Positions 35,626 through 48,777 of a stretch of DNA of 64,000 nucleotides are shown here, piece after piece (within the stretch, counting starts at the first letter, position 1; each line of letters opens with the position of its first letter). Below the pieces are notes generated by a model. The model had not been told where the DNA came from and searched no databases. It worked only from the letters and a program-made list of their open reading frames with translations. The position numbers and the translations under genes are program-made. Source of the stretch: Hofstenia miamia (taxonomy: Eukaryota > Xenacoelomorpha > Acoela > Hofsteniidae); the NCBI GenBank assembly GCA_900660155.1, contig CABFPE010000277.1:454203-518202 (forward strand), written 5' to 3'.

Positions 35626-37790
35626 GATCCGTCAAACCACCTTAAACACTGAAACTCTTCAGTAACCGAATAAAATCACAAAATTTAATATTACATTAGC
35701 CCAAAAATTGAAAAACATGCCTATATGTGCAGATGTAGAATTAAGTGCATGTAGATAGAAAATTTTGAAAATGTAAAGTTCGTTTTAATTTTTGCAAGTA
35801 ATTTACAAAAATGAAAATTTAAAAATCATTAATTAGACAAACGCAATATAGTTTAGAAAAACACATACCGTTTATAATACGTGTTTGAAAATAGCGCAAT
35901 GAATATTTTCGCGCAAATAATTTGATAAAATTTAGAAAATTATTTAATGAATGCAGAAAACATTACGAAAACCGCTAACAGCATGTTATTGGAAATGGAA
36001 ATTTTATGAAGATGATTATGAAAGTGCATTTCAACTTTTTTCATTAAAAGTCAGTGGTTAAGTTTCATACAAGCTTTCAAAGCATACGTGGTACAAATCG
36101 GTAAACACTATTAATTTTTAAAATTCAATAACAATTCTCTGATTTTGTAAGTGTGTGTTCCAATTGTTAACAGCTATTGTTTTAGTGAAAAACTTATGGT
36201 TTTACTGAAATTCATGTTGGTGACTGACATTACACCTTGTTTCTCATTAAAAGTACGTATTTCCTACTTGTTCTGAAATACATATATTTCATTGATTATA
36301 CTATTTTTCTTTTTAATTCATATTCTTTATCAAATGCATAGCAAAAAATACAAAAAGAAGCAAAAAAGTGGCTGGAATTTGCCTGTTTTACGGTACGTTT
36401 CATAGCTAGGGCCAGAATAAAATTGCGTTAAAAATCAATGAAATAGCATAAAATAGGTAAAAATGTACTAAAATAGCGTAAAAACAAAATATTCATGAAC
36501 TTGTGAATTTTGCAGCAATTGCGAGACACTCATCTATGATATTATCATATGATAAACTTTGACGTTGCCGAAAGAATATAAGTGAGATTCGAAAAGAATC
36601 TCTCGACTAGGGATGAGTTTGAAACAAAAAATTATAGAGCTCTATTCGTTTTTCACATACGACCTGAAATGTAACTCTCTCATAAACAGAAGTGAATATT
36701 TTAGTCAGCTTCCTTTTTGTCAAAATGTAATTTTTTGAGTATTTTATTATTATTAATATTTAAAGTTTATTAAACCGAAAATTTACAAGCATTAATATGA
36801 AGTTGTAACCAAGTAGCACAATAAAAACTAACAATGTCTAGAAATACCAAATACGTAAATAAAATATATATTAGTGGTCGTATGCGAATAATGAACAAAA
36901 AGGTATAAATTGATTTGTTCTGGAGTAAGAAAAACTTCGGAAGTTCAGTCAAGTTAAATAATCTACTATTGAAATTCTATTATCAGTTATTGTGAGAACA
37001 AAACTTTCATTTAAATCCTTCTGTAAACTATATTTAAATGGGCTGAAAAGATGCAGCACCCATTAGGTTCCTCTATTTTTTTGGGACTGCTTAAAGGCGA
37101 CTCTGAATTAAGTGTTACATTGACTGTTTCCTAATCTTTTTGATTAAGAAAAAATAGTATGTAAAATAATACCCAAATTAAACTTATTTCTATAGGTTAT
37201 CTAAATAACACTATTAGATAAAACTCAATTTACGTGTCTCAACTTCGATCTAGCAAACTGACGAGTTTGGGTCTAAATTTTTACCACATGTTCAGTTCTG
37301 TATTTGCTTAGATCATATTTAATTACACGTTAATTTGAAAGAATGTATAATCCGGCTTGTGAGCCGTGCCGTGCAGGCCCATTCCCTTAAAAACCAAGAA
37401 TGATTGCAGCTCTGCTACAATAATAGCGACAACTAATATACTAAAGGTAAACTAAAAATTTATTAAAATTTTATATATAATATATTTGTAAACACAAAGA
37501 TGAATTTTCCATAAACAAAACAATACAAGTAATGGTATTGCGCGAATTATCGTTTGGACAGGCTTACTGAAAAACATCGTTCGTAAACCTGAGCCATGCT
37601 ACCGGCACATTGATGCATGTCGTTGCGCAGTGTACATTATTAATGAAACTTTTTGTATTTATACTGCTGTTTAGTGTCAATATATGGATGATAAATCTGT
37701 ATTAATATAAAATAACAATAATAATAATTATTATTATTAAACGCCTTTGAACCTGCAATCTGACTTGTCCACGGCCCTGCTATAGCCCAT
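35626..37790. other. Region upstream of E2F, no gene recognised
   Basis: AT-rich. Short stretches resemble ends of hAT-type repeats (CTAGGGCCAGAATAAAA near 36407; TAGCGTAAAA units at 36420-36490) without matching partners. An ATT/AAT tract lies at about 37715-37740. Nothing coding recognised. Confidence 0.4.
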
Positions 37791-37986
37791 GCTACACTAA
37801 TAACTTTTATCACCAACTTTTGTCAGCAATTTCTGTAGTCCAAACGAACAACTTTTGTTGTTGATTTTGTATGCTATATCCGCAATTTTAGTCATTTAAT
37901 AAGTTTTAGAAAAAAGTTGGGAAAGGTATGCTGCACGAACGATTTTAGTTGGCAACAAAAATTGGTGATAAAACTTGTTCGTGTAC
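37791..37986. mobile_element. About 196-bp MITE copy A
   Basis: Imperfect inverted ends: the left has TTTTATCACCAACTTTTGT, the right, inverted, TTTTATCACCAATTTTTGT, preceded by TACAC on both sides. Internal units such as CACGAACGATTTTAGTTG recur in the second copy at 38390-38540. Family unknown; no coding capacity. Confidence 0.6.
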
Positions 37987-38389
37987 ATTGCGTTACAACA
38001 ATCTTTTATATTTCAGTTACTTCATCATAAAGTATTTATTAAGGAATTCCAGAAATATCTCATATTGCTCATGTAACATCAGGGTTGGCGTGTTTTAAAC
38101 AAGACCTGTTTAAACAATGTTTTAAAAATTGTTTAAAACAACTGTTTTTTGCGCTGCTTTTTTTAAATGTTTTTTTTTCAAATGTATATAGGATAGTTTT
38201 CAAAATAATTTTTGGGTTTCACCTATTCGTATTTTATAGCCGATTTTTTACCGAAAAATAGCAAAACATGCGTTTTGTTTACGCGTATGAAACGAAAAAA
38301 GAATTTTGATAAGTTTATCGTAATTCAATGTTTGCTGCTATATGTGATTTTAGCAAAATTTAATTAAGTTTAAGAACGCTTTGGTACGA

Positions 38390-38540
38390 ACCAACAAATG
38401 TCACCAATTTTTGTTAGTCTGAACGAACAACCTTAGTATAGATAATTACTCGCGATCTTAGTTGGTGAAGTGGGGTGCTACACGAACGATTTTCGTTGTC
38501 CAACAAAAATTGGAGACAGAAGTTGTCAGTATAACATACA
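38390..38540. mobile_element. Related MITE copy B
   Basis: Starts ACCAACAAATGTCACCAATT and ends with the inverted counterpart CAACAAAAATTGGAGACAGA. It shares the CACGAACGATTTT unit with copy A 400 bp away. Shorter and more diverged. Confidence 0.5.
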
Positions 38541-39642
38541 TATAAAGATGCAGATAAAGTTCACTGTTACTCTCATGGGCCCTAAATCTTATAATTTATT
38601 GAACGTTATGTACAGTATATAGTTAAATCTGTTTTTCAAAAACTAGAAATTTTCAAAGTATTTCAGTCACAACAACACACTTTAGTTCAAGCAAACTCTG
38701 TTTATGTTCACCAGTGGATATGTTCATGATCTACAATTTGCAAATTTCTTAATAATATCTTATAGTGGCGGATTTAAGGAGGGAACGTTGGGATTGGAGT
38801 CTCTCTAAAAACCAAAGCGGGGTGCAGCTATTACGATCATTCATGCAACTCTAGTAAAAAAAAGTTCGATAAATTTGGAAAAAAATTCCAAATCGGTATA
38901 TTTTTGGATTTCATTTCGAATCGATTCCAAAAGTTTACAATTATTTGCAAAATATTTGGCAAATTTTCCTTTGCACATATCAATAAACAGTTAAAGTGTT
39001 ACTTTCATGGGCTCAAAACCTTATAAATACACAAACACTAGTTATGTAAATCTTTTGAAAAATTCGACATTCTTAAATTAATTTGAGAAACTATACATTT
39101 AAAATTAAGTTATAAACACTAAAAATTATAAATACTGCCAATTGTTGGATAGAAATTACACCCGTATTTAAACAACATGTATATGTAATACTTGAAATCA
39201 AAAATTTCACATTTTATGTAATATATATAATTATAAGGCGAAAAACTCGTATAAAGATAAAAAATACATTAAAACTACCATAAAGTAATAACGTGATAGA
39301 AGCAAGTGTAAAATCCGTAACTATGATTGATTTTAATTGCAAAATTATACATAAGCATGCGAAGCGTTGCATTATGTTTATATTTTACCGCGGAATTAAA
39401 TGCTCAACGGACATCCTAAAACAATTTCAAATCCACATAACATCTCAATTGAATAAATGAATTAGCAAAAATTGTAAGATAAAATGGGACAGATCCAATT
39501 TGTCCTAACTTTGCTTTTCATTGAATAGCTACACAACAAGGATTGATTTTATTTTATTTTAAACATGGAACTTTAAAAAAACTCAGGGGCGAATCAGTGG
39601 GCCATTTCAGAAACGTCTTAGGGAGGGGGGATTATTTCTTAG
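38541..39642. other. No recognised gene
   Basis: AT-rich spacer between MITE copy B and the piggyBac relic. GTGGCGGATTTAAGG near 38765 resembles an hAT terminus, but no partner end was seen. Confidence 0.4.
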
Positions 39643-40560
39643 CACTAGAACGCCCAAATCAGTCGAAAATGACCACTTGCAACATTCATATAGATCTCAT
39701 TTAACCAGTCCTTTGAGTGGTTGACACAAATTGGTTGACTATTCCTTTTTTGAACTATTGAATTGAGCAATATCTTTTATAAACTCATTTTTTTTATATT
39801 TTTAAGAAATATCATCAAACGCCCAGTCAATTTTACCCGCACATTATAATTTATGTGAAGGATTGGGTCAATCTTCAGATTCATATTTCAATCACCAATC
39901 CTACCATTTGAGAAATATTTGCAAACAAGATTACATTATTACTAATGGCTTAACCGCAACACAGACGGTGGAGTGAAGGGGTTTATTCTCTGGTTTTTGC
40001 TAATCTTGATTCTGAAGATAGGAATTTAAATGATTACGATTTTCATGAGGATAGCTGTCCTTTATCAAATGAAAACTCGTCTAATGAATGTGAGCCTGTG
40101 GAGAATGTATTCATAGATTTACTATAGGGATATATCGCATTCAACAGTTTCCAGCAAAGATTACATAATCCAACTTTACCAAAACCTCATTGGATCACTC
40201 ATGTTCTCAAGTGCAAAATGCGTAAAGCAACACAATATGGAATGGAACCGCAAATGCTCAGTAAGCAGAACTAAAAAATACCGAAATAAAGCAAGGGGCA
40301 ACTGTAATAAATGCAAGCAATCACGATGTGGATAATGTATTGTATTGGAAGAAAAATTGTTTTTTATGACTGCGCCAGTCAAAATCTTCCAATCAATTAT
40401 GTTCTGTCATTTAGCAAAGAAAAGCATAAAACATTTTGGAAATAGCATTATTTTTCCAAATATTTTAATATTTGAAGATTGCTAGCAATAGATAATTTGA
40501 TGCTATCATTTTTTACTGCACATGGCGTTAATTGCTGTACAGAAGTCGGTGGTTCTAGTG
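39643..40560 (+). mobile_element. piggyBac relic with deleted core
   Basis: The left end CACTAGAAC and the right end GTTCTAGTG are inverted partners, flanked by TTAG and TTAT (decayed TTAA). Subterminal GTCGAAAATGACC resembles piggyBac ends. An acidic stretch (NDYDFHEDSCPLSNENSSNE) at about 40025-40125 matches the type of sequence found at piggyBac N-termini. At about 40245-40335 the plus strand reads NRKCSVSRTKKYRNKARGNC followed by NKCKQSRC, like the C-terminal Cys-rich domain. The DDD core between them is lost and there are several stops. Confidence 0.65.
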
Positions 40561-40633
40561 TTATTGTGTACTGCATTAAACATCACACAAATTTAATCCA
40601 GCAACTTTGTTGCTTTACTGCAAACTGCGTTAC

Positions 40634-41053
40634 ATTGTCGAAGTTTCTTTTGGGCAAACATATTGACAGAAATATCTAAGTTTTGTGATTCAACTTTCAT
40701 TATTTGTAAGTTCAACAGTATTTCATTGGACNACTGTGGGCAGGGGAATTGATGTTTCAAGATGTACTCCAGTCATGAACCTGCATGCTTACTGTCAATG
40801 ATCATTGAATGTTCTTAACTTGTGTTGTTTTGTTGTTACTGGTTTAAGTTCTGTTGTCTCCGTGTTTCTACTTGTTGGATTTATTACCAAATACTGCCAT
40901 ACCCCTTTTTGTTGTTTGTTTTTGTTGTTCAGAAACTCTATGTGCTGGTTGTTANATTGTCGAAGTTTCTTTTGGGCAAACATATTGACAGAAATATCTA
41001 AGTTTTGTGATTCAACTTTCATTATTTGTAAGTTCAACAGTATTTCATTGGAC
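40634..41053. repeat. 98-bp direct repeat and inserted 222-bp contig between two single Ns
   Basis: 40634-40731 recurs exactly at 40956-41053. Single Ns lie at 40732 and 40955, and the 222 bp between them (40733-40954) is unrelated to either flank. The simplest reading is a small contig placed in a join whose edges overlap by 98 bp. Confidence 0.8.
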
Positions 41054-42121
41054 ATTGTTGAAAATAAAAATTATTTAACTTGTCTTAGAACGGAAAAATA
41101 TCTCTCATTGGTTAGAAAAAAACGATATTGAACAATTTCAATTACCTCAGAAAAAACCTACTTCAATTTCTGATAAATTCCGATAAGCTTCCATGATATC
41201 CAAATTATTATGCGTAGGAGAATTTTTTGAATTATCTGCTTGGCTTTCGAATGCAATATCAGGGCTGTTTGCTGTGCATCAGATACAGTATGAGGTAGGT
41301 TGGTTTACTGCTGCTACCAGCTTCAACCGCTAAAATAGCACAAAACTATACCCAGTCCCAATTGTCTTATCAAAATGTAATAAAAAAACATTGAAGGCAA
41401 AGATGATTTAGATTTTGGCAAGAAAATAAAGGCTATTAATGATTATCAGTTCTGGCCAGTCAGTAGTAGACCATAGATTTTCACTTAGTACCAGATCATT
41501 CACATGAAAAGTGCAATTTAGAGTTGTTCATTCTTATTTTAATCTACAATATTGTTTGTTAAATTGAATTTTGCATGTAGTGGCAGCAAATCATGCATGG
41601 TATTATTTTCCTCCTAAATGGCGCCACTGGGGCGAGCCTACAGGTGGGCTGGCAAGATTACTGCTTTTCCTGATCGCAAGAAAAATAATCTATTAATCAT
41701 TTTTTCGAGTTTCCGTTCAGATTTACAACGAACCCAAAATTAAGCATCAATTTAATGCAAGAATATAAGTTTTTCTACATTGTCAGGATCCAAGGATACC
41801 CGCCAATGTTGCCATCGGTTGAAAATACACTTTCACTGGACACAGTTCCGACTGGGAGTGCCAGTATCCAGTGGAATGAGTCACAACAATTACATTTGAA
41901 ATGCCATTGGCTGTCGACAAATTATGCATTTACACGAGCACGATATACACCTCACACAAAACGATCAATCAATTATCAAAATTCTAATCGATTAAAATTT
42001 CACCGAATGCCTAATCGCGATAGCCCAGACTGTATCCAACCAATGAGGCGGCCTCCTGATGTCATGAAGCATATATATATATATATATATATATATTGGT
42101 GATTTGTAATAAAGTTTTCAC
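41054..42121. other. No recognised gene; moderately GC-rich patch
   Basis: A plus-strand frame at 41755-42102 is open but has no recognisable protein and runs into a (TA)n tract. CCAATGAGGCGGC and TGATGTCATGA near 42039-42068 resemble CCAAT and CRE-like promoter motifs, but no downstream gene is seen. Confidence 0.3.
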
Positions 42122-42332
42122 NNNNNNNNNNNNNNNNNNNNNNNNNNNNNNNNNNNNNNNNNNNNNNNNNNNNNNNNNNNNNNNNNNNNNNNNNNNNNNN
42201 NNNNNNNNNNNNNNNNNNNNNNNNNNNNNNNNNNNNNNNNNNNNNNNNNNNNNNNNNNNNNNNNNNNNNNNNNNNNNNNNNNNNNNNNNNNNNNNNNNNN
42301 NNNNNNNNNNNNNNNNNNNNNNNNNNNNNNNN
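42122..42332. other. Assembly gap (211 N) beside (TA)n tracts
   Basis: The gap has a (TA)n tract about 25 bp before it (42068-42097) and one directly after it (42333-42362), so the missing part is probably more repeat. Confidence 1.
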
Positions 42333-42366
<34 letters not shown>

Positions 42367-42600
42367 AATTCAGCATTTAACTGACAACGTGTGAGCCGAA
42401 TATTATCAGCACTCCCGGTTGGGCTGTATATTCATTTTGTTAGTATTAAAGATTTCAAGATTACACTGCTTATAAGTTTGTTTTTTGTAATACCTAAAAT
42501 CATTTTTCGGCAATTTGCAACAGTAACTAAAATTTGTACTGAACTTCGAATATGGATAACACTGCTTGATTCAGCTGCCACAGTTCATTAAGAAGATACA

Positions 42601-42829
42601 AGACTTGTCAACGAGCCTAAATTTCTAAACCCGGCTCGTTTAATATTTGAGTAAGCTTGGCACGGCTCGCCGCATGAAATCTTTACATAGCTTTTTCCAG
42701 TATTTAATAAATATTTCTAAAATGAGATAAAGGTTTATTGAAAGAAAAAAATCAAATTATAAATTTTTGATTAAAAAAGGCTCGCTGCATATCCAATACT
42801 CTTCTCAAGCTCGGCTCGTTGACAAGTCT
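42601..42829. mobile_element. 229-bp MITE with 17-bp inverted ends
   Basis: The left end AGACTTGTCAACGAGCC is the inverse of the right end GGCTCGTTGACAAGTCT. GGCTCG units also occur inside (42634, 42666, 42779). A clear target duplication was not found, so the superfamily is open. Confidence 0.75.
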
Positions 42830-44956
42830 GGTAGATATACAATATGAACTAATAACAGCCTTGAATACAATTAGCTAACAATTGCGTATAAATTTACCGC
42901 AATGGTTTTTGCATACATAATTAGGGCTCGTAAAATAACATTCATTTATGATATACTTTGATACATGCAAACAAAACTCAATGCTGCTTTTTCAGTAGCA
43001 AGCCGCTTATGAAAGTACGAATGCACCAATTTAAAAAATATCTTCGAAACTTTCCACAAAATTCTAAATAAATTTGAAAAACACTTTTTAAAAGACCTAA
43101 TATTTTAAATATGCCAATCTTTCATAGATTGACCAAAGATGTTAATCTAAAAAGCACATTTTATGAAAAAGTATCGCTAGTACAAGTCGTAGAAACTATT
43201 TTCAATAATTACACTAATGGTATTCTTAATTAAACACCCTTGTGTAAGTAAATCGAAGCTATAGTATTCGTCACTGTAAAAAGAATTTGTTCAATTAGGT
43301 GTCTGAAAACTTCTAACCGCTACTGTATTCATACTGGTTAATTTATCTTAAACAGCCACTTTAATGAGCTTTTGCACATATCAAAAAAACTCTCAAAGTC
43401 CGTTGCCTTCATGGACTCAAAGCTTAATAATTTTTTAACATTATGCATGTAGAAAATTTAAATTTTTCAAAAATTCAAAATTTTAAAAGAAAACTTTTTA
43501 TTCTTCCCATCAACTTCAGCCATTGCAATACGCTCTAATAGAAATGTTTAACATTGCATTAACGCATGCATCTCAATAGACATGTTCATGTGTTAAATTT
43601 GCTAATAGGCTTAGAGAAATTATTTGTAAAGGTGGAAAAACGGTTTGCCTTTTATAATTGGCGCTACGTAGTTAAATATTGTTTTAAGTGGAACAACGAT
43701 ATCGTGTTTCTACATATTACTCAACTTGATTCAAAAAACGATTTGAAAAGTTTCCATCGTGAAAAGCTGTAAGAATGTTAGTTTTATTGTAAATAAAATA
43801 TGAGTAATTTTTAATTAAAAATCATTGACAATGGAAATACAAAATTTTGTGTGGCCTTTCACCGATGCAAATCGCATTTATATTTATTCCCTCTTTATAC
43901 AATGTCAATTTGTGAATTGCAAAATCTGGATATTACATTTCATATTTAGGCAAACATAGAATCGTATATACGTTTGATTGACAAAGTTTATTGTTTAATG
44001 TTTCTGATGAGGTCTTTTTACAAAAATGATAAGCAATGACTGCTTTATAATAAAGAGAATAATTCGCTAACAGAATTTGTACAAGACTTATTCTCTAAAG
44101 CCTGTAATACATTTAAATGTATACTTTTTTCAAACTCGAGTATTCTTATAAATTAATGTTATATTTTGGGAATTAATAAATAATCTAAGTATGATAAAGA
44201 AGCAATTAAATTTTCTTGCAAATATAAACATATTATCTAATAGCAATTTCATTTGCTATTCTGTCTTATTCACACTTATAAAATAATACATTTAAAGATA
44301 TTGAAGTTGACTTAGGGTTAATTTTTTTGTAGTAATGCAATATTTAAGATATCACGATATCAATGCAATATCAATATTTGAATTTATGGCAGACCTGTAT
44401 CCATTCATTTTTTATTCAATTTCCTAAACCAACTTATTAGTTGAATATTTTCTGCAAAGTAAAATCCGTGTGCATTGCATGTAATCAACCCGAAGTTGGG
44501 TTATTGCATAGAAAAAAATTTGCATTACTCATTTGTTTTCACTTTGTTTCAATTTTTGTTCATTTATGTATTTCTATTGCTACCAATTTTGCGAATCAAG
44601 ACTACTCGGTCCATTATGATGTGAAACCCTGTTTCTAACTCTAAATCGAGTTCAATAAAAATTAGAAAGTTTTTTTATTTTCATTACAAATTGAATTGAA
44701 ACTTTTGAATTGAGTTAGTGTTAGTTGCCCACTGAATTTATTGAAAAAATACATTTGCAACTATTGAGAAAAAAAATATATATATAATGCTAATTAAATG
44801 AAATTGAAATCAAATAAGCTTAGCGTTACCACCATAGCTTACTCTAAATTCAGTTGAAAGTAAATTTTTAAATACTAGAAACAAGTAACAAATTACATAC
44901 AAAATAAAAACAATACTAAATGCATAAACAATTGCGTAATGGCACAGCGAATGAAA
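42830..44956. other. No recognised gene
   Basis: AT-rich DNA downstream of the E(z) stop. No coding or repeat structure recognised. Confidence 0.5.
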
Positions 44957-47900
44957 TTACTCGCACTCTCGTTCGATAGCGACGTACTTCAGTTGCTCAG
45001 TTGGTCCGTATCTATAGTCGAAGAAGAGTTCTTCCCCAGCCGCGATGTCGCGTTTGGCGAAGATTGCAATGCGATGATCGCCATTAACCATTAAAACTTT
45101 TGCATAGCAGTTGGGACTTATTGAGTGATTAGCAAAACGGATCTTATTGCCTTTTCGTGTAGCGTCCACAACATATTCATTGTTTAAATTGAATAGATAA
45201 CTACAGTGGTATTGATCGTAAACTTTCCCACGCCTAAAATATATAAACTGAACGCAAACCAGAGAAAAACAGCATTGATATGGAGCCTGCTGAAAAATTA
45301 GTGACAAAAAACAAATTCCGATTAATGCGGGAAATAATGAAGTCTCGAAAAATTTTGATATACTATTGCAATGCAACCTTTTAATTGTCCCAACAACATG
45401 CATAAAAACCCCTTCTGTGTTGTTTTTTCTCCTCAATAAAGTTAGCAGTCAGTATAAAAATTAACAGTCAATATCAATCAGCATTCTAAAACGAGTGATA
45501 TTAATTGCCTTGCTAAAATTAATATAGCCACAGGCATCTATCAATGTAGCCAAGCATTATTTTAATTTCTGCAAGCGGTTATTGCATTCATTCGGACATA
45601 ATTGATTTGATTAACTCCATAGTCTCCTACTCTAAGCGTTAATCAACAAGCATTGGAAAGTGTTGACAACAATTTCTGGACCATGTATACTAATGCTCTT
45701 TCTTTACAAAATAGTGTCCTTCTGAAATGTGATATTTTTACACAATAACACAGGATTATTCAAATATATTTTATTGTTATGACCATATATGTACCCGTCA
45801 ATTAGTTGCATATAGTAAAACTGATTATGTTCTTGGTTACTATAAAATGAAATTTGTTAAAATTGCAAAAGAAAACTGCGCATAAACGTAACATCAGAAT
45901 AATTTCGCTTGTTAATCAAACGTCCAATTGTCAGATGTGTCCAATATGATGTTTCTACAAACAAGAAAGTAAAAAGATGTCAAAACTGAAAAAAAACTCC
46001 GCCTTTATGGCGTGGAGATTTCTCACAAGAAATGTTAACATTGAAGTAAATATAGACACTAGTAAATATTTCGAAAGTCTTCACTAGAATTTACTGCCAC
46101 TTGTTTAATGAAACACACTTCGACAGAAGCCGGTACTCCTTTCCATAAATTTGTTGAAACTGCGATTTCTGGAAGAATATGATTGTTGCGCTTCCGAAAT
46201 GCCCCATCACTCTTAACAGGCCAGATCAACGTAATTGCAGCATTTTGGGACACAATCAATATCTAATTATCGGAAAAATATCATAGAAGATGCAAAACCT
46301 ATGGTAAATAGGGTTTAATAAATACGTAGGTTTAGTAATTTGCATTTGTGATTTGTATTTCATATTTATCATTAATGGTGTTTTTCTATGACATTTGGGT
46401 TATCATGATCCAGCACTAATGGCTACACCCATTAAAATAAGAATAGAGGTACTAGAAAATCTTATTCCTGATTTGAATAAATTAAAATCAATATGTTATT
46501 GAAAACTTAACATTAATACGCATGGTACACCCTGCATGAATATTCGACATATTTACTTTTATAATAGCATTTAACTACCTATGTTCTTTGTAAAGGCCAA
46601 ACAGTTTTTTACTATTGTATTGTGGTGGTTGAAGAACTCGAAAAGCGTCACTATTTTCGTTTACCATTTTTAAAAAGATTTAAATTCTCTTAATCGTAAT
46701 GTTTAGGTATTCATGAGGTCGAATTCCCACGTGAGCAAAACCTAAACTTAACTTTGCATTTCTATGTAGATAGCCTAAAAAGCCTAAAAGGCCTGCAGTT
46801 GCCTTAAAGTGGCATGCTACTAATGTGAGAGTTTTAAGATAGAGGATATAATTTTCTCTTGTCTAAAGTAAGTAAAAACGAGTGAAAATATTGGGGTTAC
46901 AAAAATTAATTATTTGATACTAGTTAAATCAAATTTTCTCAATATTAAATGTAACTAATATGATTGGCTAAAATATAACCTATCCGCTTCTTCCTGAGTT
47001 ATTAATTCACCGCAGTATTCCGCAATGAAATCGTTTTTTACAACTGGTTCAGAAACGAAAATTCCCCAACCAGCAACATCGGATGGCGCCAACAACAAAT
47101 GACGCTTCAACCGCCGCTGTAACTGCACGTTTTTACAAGAAATATTGGGCGACGTGAAGTCATCAGCGCCGCATGTCCTACACAGATCTGGATCACATTC
47201 ACGCACAGCCTTAGTGGAAATTGTTACAACACAAAGAATTGAAAGAATATTACCATGAAACAAGGACATTGCTTGGTGTTGCACTGCCCTTTGCATCTGC
47301 AACCAATAAAACGCTTGGAGCAGTCAGGTGGACACAAACAAAACTTCTCACAGAAGGTTTTATTAGTTACACATATACAGCCTTCTTCACATTTGCCCTC
47401 GTGATCACAAGGATTGTAATTTGAAGCTATGCCGAGACTCCCACCTTGCTGCTGTTCCTTTACTGCTTTATGAAGTGCCGCAACCTAAACACCGCTTATA
47501 AATAAGTAACACGAATATTGTGGTTGGGTAACAAATCAAATATCGAAAATCAGTATAATGATGACAAAGTAAAGAGGAAACCTTCATTTTCACCTTGCGG
47601 TGAGTGTGCTTGTTTTTCCGATTTAGCTTACGTTGTGGAGCATCAGACTTGGAATCGTCGGTGTTAGGGAAAAGTGGAGAAACAGTCATTTGATGAGCTT
47701 TCACACCTTCATATACCTATATCAGCACATTAATAACACTTAGAGTCAACTCTATAATTAACATCAATTAAGGAAATTTAAAAAAGCTTTTGATCATGAG
47801 TTAGTAACTTAACACTTTCTTAAAGTTTTGAACATGAAACTACAGGTTATAAATTTGAACGTATGTTAAGTTTTCAATCAATACTTGCAAAAACATTGCA

Positions 47901-48743
47901 GATTCAAGAGTAGTACGGATTTTATACTAACCTGCTGAATTAGCAAGTGACCCTTTATAAATAATTTTTGAAAATTAAAAAATAGCAATTTCATAGACCT
48001 AAAAAAAATTTTAAGAAATGTATGTGAGTCATATGCATAGAATAACTTCCTCCGAAATATCTTGGTTTAGCACATCTAAAAACTCCTAATTGATAGAGTA
48101 TAATTAATGACTAAATTATATTGCGTAGCTCACATGAGACTTTTGTTAAATAAAGTTAAGTTTATTGATGAATTCACTAACCTGACAACAAGTTTTCCCT
48201 CTTAAAAGCTTTGCCATCTGACAAATGTTACGTTTAAATATGGGTGTAAACACTCTTAGTAGCGTTAGTTGTACAGCACTCCACTCAGTGGTAATATCTG
48301 TGCCGTTGCACTTGGTGTCGAGCGAGGGCAACGGACGATCCAGTGGAATTGGAGATGAATTACCAGAAGAGGAGTTAGAACTATCATAGGAATTCCAACG
48401 TTGATAATCGTCAGTTGAACTAAACATCAATTTTGAATGAAAAAAATAATAAACCTCGGATGTATAAGAAAGCAACTTTAAGGTCGTTGACGCTCACTGT
48501 ACACGATCAACACAAGAAAACGTTGTAAATGGTTGAGCTTGTTCAACTGATGCATAACAATTATTGTACACAGTAAACGTAGTAGAAATGTTTACTTTAG
48601 TTACAAACATTCAGTATTTTTAAAGAGATTATAAATGTTAAAATTGAATTACACCATAGTTAGACGGAAAATATTCGTGATATTTCCTTATACATTCGAA
48701 ATCAGCGGAGAAATTGTCTTGCTATACGATAAAAAGTAAGTAA

Positions 48744-48777
<34 letters not shown>

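Noticed and set aside
41755-42102. 115-codon plus-strand frame
   Set aside because: No recognisable protein; it ends in a TA repeat. Kept only as an unassigned region.
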